Shown here: one piece after another, positions 21,354-29,334 of the stretch | How positions within the stretch are numbered: position 1 is the stretch's first letter | Layout of the letters: each line of letters opens with the position of its first letter | Assembly (NCBI GenBank): GCA_964653025.1 | Contig: CAZZBZ010000005.1 | Coordinates: forward strand, 11,804 to 75,803 | Source of the DNA: JABWAM01 sp964653025 | Lineage (GTDB): Bacteria; Verrucomicrobiota; Verrucomicrobiia; JABWAM01 | Length of the DNA: 64,000 nucleotides | Reading direction: 5' to 3' | The notes under the pieces: generated by a model | What the model was told of the DNA's origin: nothing | Seen by the model: only the letters and a program-made list of their open reading frames with translations | The model's database searches: none | Position numbers and translations under genes: made by a program

Positions 21354-22760
21354 ATGTCCTCGTCCCCCTCCTTCGAACCCTTCGACCGGAAGATGCGGGA
21401 AGCCGGCCTCTCCGGGGCGGCAATCGCCGCCTTCCGCCACAGCTACGGACTCCTCGCTGCCGGCGCGACCGGCCTCGTCGCGGAAACGGAGATCGCGCCG
21501 GCGGCGGGCTTGCCCCGGCTCGACGCCCTCCCCGAGCGCTCCGCCGAGGGGGCCCGTCTCCTCCCGCGCGCCGTGGCACTCAAACTCAATGGCGGCCTCG
21601 GCACCAGCATGGGCCTCGAACGCGCAAAATCGCTCCTCGAGGTGAAGCCGGGGCTCGCCTTCCTCGACCTCATCGCGCGCCAGGCCCTCGCCCTGCGCAA
21701 ACCTCAGGAGGGACGCGCGCGGTTCCTCCTGATGAACAGCTTCAGCACGAGCGCGGATTCCCGTGCCCGACTCGCCGCCCACCCCGGGCTCGGTGACCCC
21801 GCGCAGATGGAACTCCTCCAGAGCCGCGTGCCGAAGGTGGACGCACGCACGCTCGCCCCGGCGGAATGGCCCTCCCATCCCTCGCTTGAATGGTGCCCGC
21901 CCGGCCACGGCGATCTTTACCCCTCGTTGCTCGAGTCCGGATGGCTCGACCGCCTCGTCGGCGAGGATGCCCTTTTCCTCTTCGTGTCGAACGCCGACAA
22001 CCTCGGCGCCACGCTGGACCCCTCCCTCCTCGCGTGGTTCGCGGAAAGCGGGCTCTCGTTCGCCATGGAGGTCGCCGAGCGCACCGAAGCCGACCGCAAG
22101 GGCGGGCATCTTGCCCTCCGCCGCGCCGACGGGCGCTTCCTCCTCCGTGAATCCGCGCAGTGCCCCAAGGCGGACGAAGCCGCCTTCCAGGACGTCAAAC
22201 GCCACGGTTTCTTCAACACGAACAGCCTCTGGATCCGCCTCGACCACCTCCGCGAGATCCTCGGAAAACATGGCGGATTCCTCCCGCTGCCTCTCATTCT
22301 CAACTCCAAGACCCTCGACCCCCGCGACCCGAAATCGCCCGCGGTCTTCCAGCTTGAGACGGCGATGGGTGCCGCGATCGAGTGCTTTGAACGTGCCGGG
22401 GCGATCGTGGTCCCCCGCTCCCGCTTCGTCCCCGTAAAGACGATCAGCGACCTCCTGGTCCTCCGCTCGGACGCCTACGAGGTCGCCCCGGACTCCCGTG
22501 TGCGCCTCGCCACCGCTTGCGGGGGCCGCGCCCCCGTCGTGGAACTCGACTCCCGCCATGCGCGCTTCGTGGAACACCTCGACCACATGACGGCAGAGGG
22601 CATCCCCTCGCTGGCGCGTTGCCGCCGTTTAAAAATCGAGGGACCCATCGCCTTCGACGCAGGAGTGTCCTTCGAGGGAGAGGTCACGGTTCGAAACTCC
22701 TCCGTGGAGGAGCGGCGGGTGCGTTCGGGGCTTTACCGCGAAACGACGGTGGAACTATGA
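21354..22760 (+). CDS. UTP-glucose-1-phosphate uridylyltransferase, eukaryotic (UDPGP) type
   Basis: 468 residues from the ATG at 21354; an in-frame TTG directly precedes it. The nucleotide-binding signature LKLNGGLGTSMG (77-88) and a later VKTISDLLVLRSDAY segment mark the UDPGP family found in eukaryotes and some bacteria, unrelated in detail to bacterial GalU. It would form UDP-glucose, or UDP-N-acetylhexosamine in some members, for envelope polysaccharides. The next gene starts within its stop codon. Confidence 0.9.
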   Translation: MSSSPSFEPFDRKMREAGLSGAAIAAFRHSYGLLAAGATGLVAETEIAPAAGLPRLDALPERSAEGARLLPRAVALKLNGGLGTSMGLERAKSLLEVKPGLAFLDLIARQALALRKPQEGRARFLLMNSFSTSADSRARLAAHPGLGDPAQMELLQSRVPKVDARTLAPAEWPSHPSLEWCPPGHGDLYPSLLESGWLDRLVGEDALFLFVSNADNLGATLDPSLLAWFAESGLSFAMEVAERTEADRKGGHLALRRADGRFLLRESAQCPKADEAAFQDVKRHGFFNTNSLWIRLDHLREILGKHGGFLPLPLILNSKTLDPRDPKSPAVFQLETAMGAAIECFERAGAIVVPRSRFVPVKTISDLLVLRSDAYEVAPDSRVRLATACGGRAPVVELDSRHARFVEHLDHMTAEGIPSLARCRRLKIEGPIAFDAGVSFEGEVTVRNSSVEERRVRSGLYRETTVEL

Positions 22761-23425
22761 GCCGTAAGCCCGCCGCCCTGCGCCGCCTCGCGCGAACGCT
22801 GGAAGGCCCGTCCGGGAGCCACCCCGTAGTCTTCATCACCGCCTCAGACACCGGCGCGGGAAAAACCTGGCTCACCACCGCGCTCCTGCGGGAATGGCGC
22901 CGCCGTGGAGTCGCGGCGGTGGGGATCAAGGCCATGAGTTGCGGAGGGCACGGCGACGCGCGCGCTCTGGCCCGTGCCAGCGCTTCGAGGTGGACCCTCG
23001 CAGCGGCCGACCCCGTGTTCCTTCCCCTGCCCGTAGCCCCGGCTGCCCAGCCCCGTCCACCTTGGGCGGCCATGCTGCGGCGAATACGTGGAAGCCTCCA
23101 TGCCGCGCGGACCGCAGGTGCGCGTGTGGTCCTCGTCGAGGGGGCGGGAGGCCTGCTTTGCCCCGTGGACGGCCCCCGCACCATGCGCGACCTTGCCGCC
23201 GCGCTGGGGGCCACGCTCCTCGTGGTGGTCCCCAACCGCCTCGGGGCCCTGAACCAGGCGCTCCTCGTCCTTGAAGCGGCCGGGAAAAAGCGCCTGCGCG
23301 TCGCCGCGCTCGTTCTCAACGGCGGCGCCCCCCGTCTGCGCACCCCGATACGTTCGGGACTGCGACGCTCGAACGCACGCCTCCTGCACCACCTCACACG
23401 CACCCCCGTGGTCGAGGTCGGATGA
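22757..23425 (+). CDS. bioD: Dethiobiotin synthetase (BioD)
   Basis: 222 residues, ATGA overlap with the preceding gene. The P-loop reads SDTGAGKT (30-37), where BioD usually has TDTxVGKT, and EGAGGLLCPVD matches the second BioD signature. BioD closes the ureido ring of biotin from 7,8-diaminononanoate with ATP and CO2. No other bio gene is in the window, so the pathway must be completed elsewhere. Other small members of this P-loop family are possible but less likely. Confidence 0.82.
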   Translation: MSRKPAALRRLARTLEGPSGSHPVVFITASDTGAGKTWLTTALLREWRRRGVAAVGIKAMSCGGHGDARALARASASRWTLAAADPVFLPLPVAPAAQPRPPWAAMLRRIRGSLHAARTAGARVVLVEGAGGLLCPVDGPRTMRDLAAALGATLLVVVPNRLGALNQALLVLEAAGKKRLRVAALVLNGGAPRLRTPIRSGLRRSNARLLHHLTRTPVVEVG

Positions 23426-23484
23426 CAGGTCGCGTCGCGTTGCCGCTTGTTCCCCGCGCCTCCGGCGGGTAGCCTGTGAGCAAC

Positions 23485-24105
23485 ATGGACGATGCGCGTC
23501 CGCAACACGAAGTCCCAAAGGAAACGATCCCGTCCGCGGAGATCGAGCATGACCGGGGGTTGGTGCGCCATGTTCAGGAGGGCAACCCGGAGGCATTTGA
23601 CGAGCTGGTGGAACGAAACAAGTCGCGCGTGATCGGCGTGCTCTACAACATGCTCGGCAACCGCGAGGACGCCGCCGACCTGGCCCAGGAGGTCTTCGTC
23701 AAGGCATTCCACTCCATCTCGGGCTTCCGCAACGAATCGAGCTTCTACGGCTGGATCTACCGCATCGCGATCAACACGGCCCTCAACTTCCTGAAGCAGC
23801 GCAAGGAGCCCCAACTCAGCCTGAACGAGTGGTCCGCCAACGTGGAGGAGGATCCCCTCTACCGCGAACTGGTCGCCCGGGAGTCCGTCCACCGGGACAT
23901 GGATCGCGACGATCTCCGAGAAAGATTGAACGAAGCGCTCCAGAAGCTGTCTAAAGATCATAGGGCGGTTGTGGTGCTCCACGATATCGAGGGGCTCCGA
24001 CACCAAGAGGTCGCGAAGGTCCTCGGGTGTACGGAGGCAACTGCCCGTAGCCGACTTTTTTACGCTCACCAACAACTTCAGTCCCTGCTTGCGAAATACC
24101 TTTAA
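23485..24105 (+). CDS. ECF sigma factor (RpoE-like)
   Basis: About 206 residues from the ATG at 23485 (GTG at 23476 is an alternative). Region 2 is clear (LAQEVFVKAFHSISGFRNES, then FYGWIYRIAINTALNFLKQ), as is the region 4 helix-turn-helix (HQEVAKVLGCTEATARSRLFYAHQQL). There is an acidic, non-conserved extension of about 25 residues at the N-terminus. It is followed 13 bp later by a zinc anti-sigma factor and then by an HtrA-like protein, the same order of functions as algU-mucA-...-mucD. It likely controls an envelope-stress regulon. Confidence 0.94.
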   Translation: MDDARPQHEVPKETIPSAEIEHDRGLVRHVQEGNPEAFDELVERNKSRVIGVLYNMLGNREDAADLAQEVFVKAFHSISGFRNESSFYGWIYRIAINTALNFLKQRKEPQLSLNEWSANVEEDPLYRELVARESVHRDMDRDDLRERLNEALQKLSKDHRAVVVLHDIEGLRHQEVAKVLGCTEATARSRLFYAHQQLQSLLAKYL

Positions 24106-24118
24106 CCACGCCAACATC

Positions 24119-24655
24119 ATGAACGTGAACTGCCGCAGCGCCCGCCTCCACCTTGAAGACCCCGCAAAGGGTCGCCTCGATGCCGTGAAGGCCCATCTCG
24201 CCGCCTGCCCCGATTGCGCGAGCACCCTGGAGCGGACCCGCCGCCTGCAATCCCTGCTCTCCCTCAAGCGCCACGAGCGCCCGGATGAGTTCGTCGAGCG
24301 CAACTTCCTGCCCGAGTTTCACCGTCGCCTCTATGCGAACATCGTCCGTCGCCGTACCTTCCTCAGCCGCGTCCGCGCTTTCCTTGAGTTCGATGGAGGC
24401 ATTCCCGCCACGGTACGCGCCCTGACGCTCGCCTCGGCATTCGCCCTGAGCTTGCTGAGCCTCTACACCGTCCACACTTCCATGACCACAGGTTACGGGA
24501 CTCCATCTGTGGTGGCGCAGCATCGCGCTCTCCAAACCCCCGTTGAGAATGAGGTTGCCTTCAACCCGCGCGGAGCGAAGAATCCTGTCGTTTATGTTCT
24601 GGATCGCGTCTCCTATGCCCCACGCTTGGATGAGACGGCGGTGCTTTCTTTCTAA
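24119..24655 (+). CDS. Zinc-finger anti-sigma factor, membrane-bound
   Basis: 178 residues. The ZAS motif His-x3-Cys-x2-Cys is at His26, Cys30, Cys33. A basic linker leads to one membrane helix (about 100-118) and a roughly 60-residue periplasmic tail. This topology is that of RseA/MucA-type anti-sigma factors that hold an ECF sigma at the membrane until regulated proteolysis. The periplasmic tail is short and shows no known sensory domain. The last 26 bp overlap the next gene. Confidence 0.9.
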   Translation: MNVNCRSARLHLEDPAKGRLDAVKAHLAACPDCASTLERTRRLQSLLSLKRHERPDEFVERNFLPEFHRRLYANIVRRRTFLSRVRAFLEFDGGIPATVRALTLASAFALSLLSLYTVHTSMTTGYGTPSVVAQHRALQTPVENEVAFNPRGAKNPVVYVLDRVSYAPRLDETAVLSF

Positions 24656-25718
24656 GCCCGTCGTAGGGGCGGTGCTGGCGGCGGCCTTCCTCGGGCCCGT
24701 GGTTTCCTTGCGTGCCCAAGGGGTCGTCCAAGGGCTTGAGAAGGAGATCCAGTCCATCTTCGATCGCACCAAGGACGCGGTAGTGCGCATCAAGACGATC
24801 GTCCCCGTCACCGATCCGAGCGAGAAACAGGTGGTTGCCGAAGGATTGAGCGTGGGGACCGGCTTCTTCGTCAGCAATGACGGGCTGATCCTCACCGCCG
24901 CAAGCGTGCTCCGCGGGGCCGACCGGGCACTGGTTTACTGGCGTGGAAACTCCTACGAGGCCCAGAGCCTCGGCTCCGACCTGCGGACGAACCTCGCCCT
25001 TCTCAAGATCGAGGCGAAGACCCCCTCCCTGCCCCACGGTCCCCCCAGGGATCTCAAAGTGGGCTCGATGACCTTCGCGGTTGGCTTCCCGATGGATGGC
25101 CCGATTTCCGCCGAGTACGGTTTTGTCTCCGACCCGACGTTCATTAGCGGTTTTGTCTCCGATCAGAACGCGACGCGGATGCCGCAGTTCGTCGCCACCA
25201 GCCGGATCCGCACCAGCGTGCGCGTCCAACCCGGACAGAGTGGCAGCCCCCTGCTCAACACGAAGGGCGAGGTCGTCGGGATCGTTGTCTACTCGCTCGA
25301 TCAGGATGGCTCGACCTTTGCCCTACCCATCACCGCCGCCCAGAAAATCCAGCGGGACCTGGTCCAGTACCACGTGGCGCGCCACGGATGGACGGGTCTT
25401 TCCATCCTCGCGCTGGGAGACAACCTGAAGGCGACCACGAGCGATATCGCGGTACGGGACGTTTACGAGAGCTACCCGGCCCATCTCGCGGGAATCCAGC
25501 CCGGCGACCTCCTCCGCCGCATCGGCCCGAACGAGATTCGCTCCCCCGCCGACGTGATGGACGCCACCTTCTACCTCAGCATCGGCGAGACGGTGGTCAT
25601 CACCGTGGAGCGCATGGGCAAGCTTCTCGAACTGCCCTTGAAGGTCGTCCAGCGCCCCTCGGAGAAGGAACTGCTCGCGCTCAAGCGGGTGGTCCCGCCG
25701 ACGGAAAGCATCCGCTGA
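24630..25718 (+). CDS. HtrA/DegP-like protein with degenerate catalytic triad (trypsin-like plus PDZ)
   Basis: 362 residues from the ATG at 24630, giving a normal signal peptide (about 5-30); ATGs at 24594 and 24615 are alternatives. The chymotrypsin-like domain (about 40-245) opens with GTGFFVSNDGLILT. The position of the catalytic His is Ser92 (TAASVLRGA where TNNHVVxGA is usual), and that of the catalytic Asp is Asn121 (RTNLALLKI for RTDLALLKI). The nucleophile Ser204 remains (GQSGSP). A PDZ domain follows (about 262-345). With two of three catalytic residues changed it is probably not a protease, and may be a periplasmic sensor or chaperone for the overlapping sigma/anti-sigma pair. Confidence 0.85.
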   Translation: MRRRCFLSKPVVGAVLAAAFLGPVVSLRAQGVVQGLEKEIQSIFDRTKDAVVRIKTIVPVTDPSEKQVVAEGLSVGTGFFVSNDGLILTAASVLRGADRALVYWRGNSYEAQSLGSDLRTNLALLKIEAKTPSLPHGPPRDLKVGSMTFAVGFPMDGPISAEYGFVSDPTFISGFVSDQNATRMPQFVATSRIRTSVRVQPGQSGSPLLNTKGEVVGIVVYSLDQDGSTFALPITAAQKIQRDLVQYHVARHGWTGLSILALGDNLKATTSDIAVRDVYESYPAHLAGIQPGDLLRRIGPNEIRSPADVMDATFYLSIGETVVITVERMGKLLELPLKVVQRPSEKELLALKRVVPPTESIR

Positions 25719-25758
25719 GATAACTGCTCAGGCGTAGGGTTTGCTCGCGGACTGCCGA

Positions 25759-25831
25759 GGGCACGACGAAGCGTGCCCCTCCCATGGCATGCGGGGCTGG
25801 AGGGGCACGCTTCGTCGTGCCCATGCGAAGC
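25759..25831. repeat. Perfect 24-bp inverted repeat with nested palindromes
   Basis: The arms 25759-25782 and 25799-25822 are perfect complements. Each arm is itself a palindrome (GGGCACG ... CGTGCCC). The right half continues to 25831 and recurs at 52365-52405 in altered form (GGAGGGGCA ... CGTGCCC, then TGCGAAGC). It sits between two convergent genes and could terminate both. Confidence 0.85.
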
Positions 25832-25838
25832 CAAAAAG

Positions 25839-26663
25839 TTATCCGCTAGGGGCAACGCGCCCGGACGGGGGAATCCCGCCAGCAGCCCCCCGGGCCCGAA
25901 GGTCCTGGGCCAACTCGCCCAGGCGTCCCTGGTTGGAGGTAAGAAAGTGCGCTACGCTGTGGCCGGCGATCTTCGCATCGCGGTTGAGCATCGCCATATC
26001 CCAGAAGAGCTTCGGGCGTTTGAGCACGTTCACGATCAGGCGCAGGTAACGCCAGGGCGACTCGGACATGAGGAACGGGGTGATGACCTCGAGCGCCGGG
26101 ATGTCCTCCTCCGCGGTATCGGTGATCGTGTGGATGCCGAGAAAGGGGAGGTTTCGGGAACGCGCCTCGGAGTAAACGGCGAAGGATTCCATATCCACGA
26201 CGGGGCATCTCGTGCGGGCGAAAAGCGTGCTCTTCTCCTCGTGGCGCGCCACAATGCGGTCCGCGGTAAAAAGCGGACCAACGTACACGTGGTGCTCGTG
26301 CGACGCGTCGGCAACCCTGCGGAGGCGCCCCTCGCGTTCGAGGTCCTCCTCCGAGCCCCCCCCGTCCGTGCCGTTCACCGACCATGCGGAGAGCACGATG
26401 TCGCCGCGGCGGAGTTCCGGGTCGAGCGCACCCGCGTAGCCGATGGAGAGGAGGGCGGTGGCCCCGTGCGCGTCGCAGAGCGCGGCGGCGGCTCGACGGG
26501 CGTTGACCTTGCCAACCCCCCCGATCATGGCCACCACGGGGGCGGTGCCGAGACGGCCAACAAATGCGCGCTTCCCAACGAGGCTGCCCCCCGTATGCGA
26601 ATGAAAAGCAGGGGCGAGATACCCCCATTCGTTGGGAAGGGCGATGACGATTCCGAGAGGCAT
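25839..26663 (-). CDS. Nucleoside phosphorylase/nucleosidase family protein (MTAN or HpnG-like)
   Basis: 274 residues. The PNP_UDP fold is recognisable from MIGGVGKVNARRAA near 47-60, SIGYAGAL (73-80), VDMESFAVY with Glu159 (nucleoside ribose contact) and the ITDTAEEDIP segment. Family members hydrolyse or phosphorolyse 5'-methylthioadenosine, S-adenosylhomocysteine or adenosyl-hopane. The sequence is shorter on substrate-specific loops than classical Mtn; HpnG is one option, but no squalene-hopene genes are here. The C-terminal 20 residues run into the edge of the palindromic repeat. Confidence 0.78.
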   Translation of the reverse strand: MPLGIVIALPNEWGYLAPAFHSHTGGSLVGKRAFVGRLGTAPVVAMIGGVGKVNARRAAAALCDAHGATALLSIGYAGALDPELRRGDIVLSAWSVNGTDGGGSEEDLEREGRLRRVADASHEHHVYVGPLFTADRIVARHEEKSTLFARTRCPVVDMESFAVYSEARSRNLPFLGIHTITDTAEEDIPALEVITPFLMSESPWRYLRLIVNVLKRPKLFWDMAMLNRDAKIAGHSVAHFLTSNQGRLGELAQDLRARGAAGGIPPSGRVAPSG

Positions 26664-26796
26664 GGCTGTTTTCTAGCCCACAAAGACGAGCACGGCAACC
26701 TCCCTGAACAGAGGGGCTCGTGATCCGCTGTTTCGGGCTTGCGCGGTGGTGCGGACGGGGAGCATCCTGCGCGAAATTCCAACCACGGAGGTTCCC

Positions 26797-28545
26797 ATGC
26801 GCGTTCGCTTTTTTTTGATTGCAACCCTTACCGCCGCAACGTGCCTCACGATCTCCGCCCAGGAGCAGGGCGTGTCGGACCGCCTGAAATCGCTCAAGGC
26901 CGCGGCCGTCGACGAGAAGGCGATCCCCGGCGGCGGGCCCGCCTCCGCCTCGGGAGCGATGCGCGACATGGCAATGGTCGCGAACAACGTCACCCAGGTG
27001 GAGGGCCAGATCGCGAACCAGGATTTCGACAACGCACGCCGTTTCATTCGCCAGTGGATGCAGAACACGGCCTCGCCGCAGATTCGGAAGATGCTCGATG
27101 ACCTGCTCGCGGAGGTGGAGAAGCTCGCGAAGGATCGCGACGAGAAGCTCCGCACGAAAGCGAGGGACATCCTGGACCGTGCGTCCACCGCCTGCCTTGC
27201 CGCGAAGAAGGAGGAGGACCTTGCCCCCGTGATGGAGGAGATGCGTGATTTCATGGAGACCGAGTTGAATAGCGGGCGCTGGCGCCGCGCCTCCCGCTGG
27301 CAGCAGGAGTTCAACAACGCCCTGCAGTTCATGGACCGCTGGCAGGAGTTCGTGGCGGCGCGGGCCGCGGGCTCGCTCGACGCGGCGCTCCAGGCGCTCC
27401 AGCAACTCTCTGGATACTCCTCGAAGCTTGTGCCGCGCTCGAAGCTGATGGAGATCCAGAAGGAACTCGCCCCGAAGGCCTTCGCGGGGTTCAAGGAGCA
27501 GATCGCAAAGGCCGGGGCCCAACTCGCCGCGGCAAAAACCGCCTCCCAGGCGGCCGAGGCCGCCGACGCGATCTCCACCGCCTACGACGACATGAACCGT
27601 TTCGGCGGCTCCATGCCCTCCTCCCTCCGCATGTTGTTCGAGGGGGCGCAGCAGGCGGCGCGCGAGTGGCGCGCGATCCTGCAGTTCGAGGAGCAGGGAC
27701 GACCCGCAATGGCGCTCCAGCGCCTGCGCAACCTCGAACAGAACAACTACAGCGACTTCCGCATCCTCCCTGCCGCGACACTTGTTACCAAGCGCGCGGC
27801 GCTCGTGAAGAAGATGATGGAGGGGGCGGGGGACGCAGGCTCCGAGCTTGCCGCCGAGGTGGATCGCGTGGTCACGGGGATCAAGAGCGGGGCCGACCTT
27901 GCCGCCGCGCGCACGAAGGTCGAGCGCCTGCAACGAGTCGCCGGTTCCGAGGGGGACCCGATCCAGCAGGCGCTCTATCGCCTGATGTCCGACCTCGCCC
28001 TGCTGGAAACGGTCTACCGTCAGGCACAGGGCGGAGGGGAGACCGCGAGCCTGGGGACAGTTCCCTGGCGCGGAGGCTATTCCGTCGAGGGGCATCCATG
28101 GCAGAAGCCGCTCGCGGCGCTCCGGGAGGCGTTGCTGGCGGAGGTGGTCCAGGCGCGGTTTGAGCTTCCCGAAATGGCGAAGGCGAAGGGGGCCGACCTT
28201 TCCTCAAAGCTCGAGGGTCTCGCCGACGAGGCCTTTGCGAAGTCGGATTGGACGCGCCTCCTCCGTGTTCTCAACGCGCTCCGTTTCGCGTCGGGGCTTC
28301 CCGACTACACCGTGCCGGGCATGGCCGCGCCGCGGGGCGGGATCCTCGGCGAGGCCGCGGCGGTCGGGGCGTTCGTCGCGGGGCAGAACCTCGAGCAGGC
28401 CGGGCAATACGCGGCGGCGGCCGAGTGTTACCGCGAGGTCCTCAAGCAGTCGGGCAAGCGGGTGCCGACGAAGGTGGCGACCGAGCGGCTTCTCGCCATC
28501 ACGAAGGAGCACCCCGAGGTCGCGAAGGAAGGCGCACCCCGCTGA
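26797..28545 (+). CDS. Secreted helical protein of unknown function
   Basis: 582 residues from the ATG at 26797, supported by GGAGG 6 bp upstream and a signal peptide (1-22, ending ISAQ). The mature protein is almost entirely predicted helical and Ala/Glu/Arg-rich, with several runs of coiled-coil character (about 85-150, 210-290). A TPR-like unit occurs near the C-terminus (AGQYAAAAECYREVLKQSG). No enzymatic motif is seen. It is divergent from the phosphorylase gene (133-bp gap) and ends 6 bp before a convergent methyltransferase. It is probably a periplasmic scaffold or adaptor. Confidence 0.8.
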   Translation: MRVRFFLIATLTAATCLTISAQEQGVSDRLKSLKAAAVDEKAIPGGGPASASGAMRDMAMVANNVTQVEGQIANQDFDNARRFIRQWMQNTASPQIRKMLDDLLAEVEKLAKDRDEKLRTKARDILDRASTACLAAKKEEDLAPVMEEMRDFMETELNSGRWRRASRWQQEFNNALQFMDRWQEFVAARAAGSLDAALQALQQLSGYSSKLVPRSKLMEIQKELAPKAFAGFKEQIAKAGAQLAAAKTASQAAEAADAISTAYDDMNRFGGSMPSSLRMLFEGAQQAAREWRAILQFEEQGRPAMALQRLRNLEQNNYSDFRILPAATLVTKRAALVKKMMEGAGDAGSELAAEVDRVVTGIKSGADLAAARTKVERLQRVAGSEGDPIQQALYRLMSDLALLETVYRQAQGGGETASLGTVPWRGGYSVEGHPWQKPLAALREALLAEVVQARFELPEMAKAKGADLSSKLEGLADEAFAKSDWTRLLRVLNALRFASGLPDYTVPGMAAPRGGILGEAAAVGAFVAGQNLEQAGQYAAAAECYREVLKQSGKRVPTKVATERLLAITKEHPEVAKEGAPR

Positions 28546-28551
28546 GCCGCC

Positions 28552-29334
28552 TCAGGGCTTCCTCGCCGCAAGGAGGAGGAAGGGCCACCACCAGGTGACC
28601 TTCCCTTCGCGTTCCCCGAGGCGGAAGATCCGCCGGGCCGCGGCGGGGATGGTCGCGACGAGTTCCCGGACGCGGCGGCGGTTCTCCTCCGGGGTGCCCG
28701 CGACCTCGAAGTACGCGTCGAGGTCCTTCTGCGCCTTCTCCTCGACCACGCAGCTCGTCACCCGCAGGCCGGCGGACGCGCAGAGGGAGGACCAGCTCCC
28801 CGGCGTCAGGAAACGGTGGTGGCTCGGGTCGCGGAGCTTCTCCACCTGGTGCAGCCACTCGTCGGCCTCGGATTCCCCGTCCGGCACTGTGCCGTCGATG
28901 AGGACGAACGCCCCGCCGGGCCGCAGCACGCGGGCGGCCTCCCTCACGAAGTCGGGGGGTGAGCTGAAGTGGTGCGCGGCGACGCGGCAGGTGACGAGGT
29001 CGAAGGAGGCGTCCGCGTAGGGCAGGGACTCCGCGGCGTGCTGTCGGGTCTCGACTGAAAGCCCCCGCTCGGCGGCGAGCTTCCTGGTGTTGGCCAGCAT
29101 TACCGGGGAAATGTCGGAGACCGTGACCGCGAGGCCGAGGCCCGCGAGGTGAACGCCGGTGTGCCCGCCCCCGGTGGCGACGTCGAGGGCCTCCTGGCCG
29201 GCCCGGGGGGACACGGGGACCAGCGCGCGCTCCAGGTCGGCGATGTCGGCGAGAAGGTGGCCCTTGCCGTAGCGGTCGCCCTGGCGATCGAACTGGCGGC
29301 GCGCCGATTCCTGGATGGGGTCGAGCCCGCTCAT
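28552..29334 (-). CDS. SAM-dependent methyltransferase (UbiE-like class I)
   Basis: 260 residues from an ATG overlapping the rhamnulokinase stop (ATGA). The SAM-binding motif LDVATGGGHTG (50-60), an acidic end of strand 2 (VTVSDISPVM), and ASFDLVTCRVAAHHF and VLRPGGAFVLID further on are those of the UbiE/Methyltransf_11 group. The substrate is unknown. Translational coupling with a sugar kinase is unusual and may be accidental or hint at a modified-sugar function. Confidence 0.88.
   Translation of the reverse strand: MSGLDPIQESARRQFDRQGDRYGKGHLLADIADLERALVPVSPRAGQEALDVATGGGHTGVHLAGLGLAVTVSDISPVMLANTRKLAAERGLSVETRQHAAESLPYADASFDLVTCRVAAHHFSSPPDFVREAARVLRPGGAFVLIDGTVPDGESEADEWLHQVEKLRDPSHHRFLTPGSWSSLCASAGLRVTSCVVEEKAQKDLDAYFEVAGTPEENRRRVRELVATIPAAARRIFRLGEREGKVTWWWPFLLLAARKP

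Noticed and set aside
22757..23425. Start of a biotin operon
   Set aside because: Only bioD is present; neighbours are a sugar pyrophosphorylase and a sigma factor.
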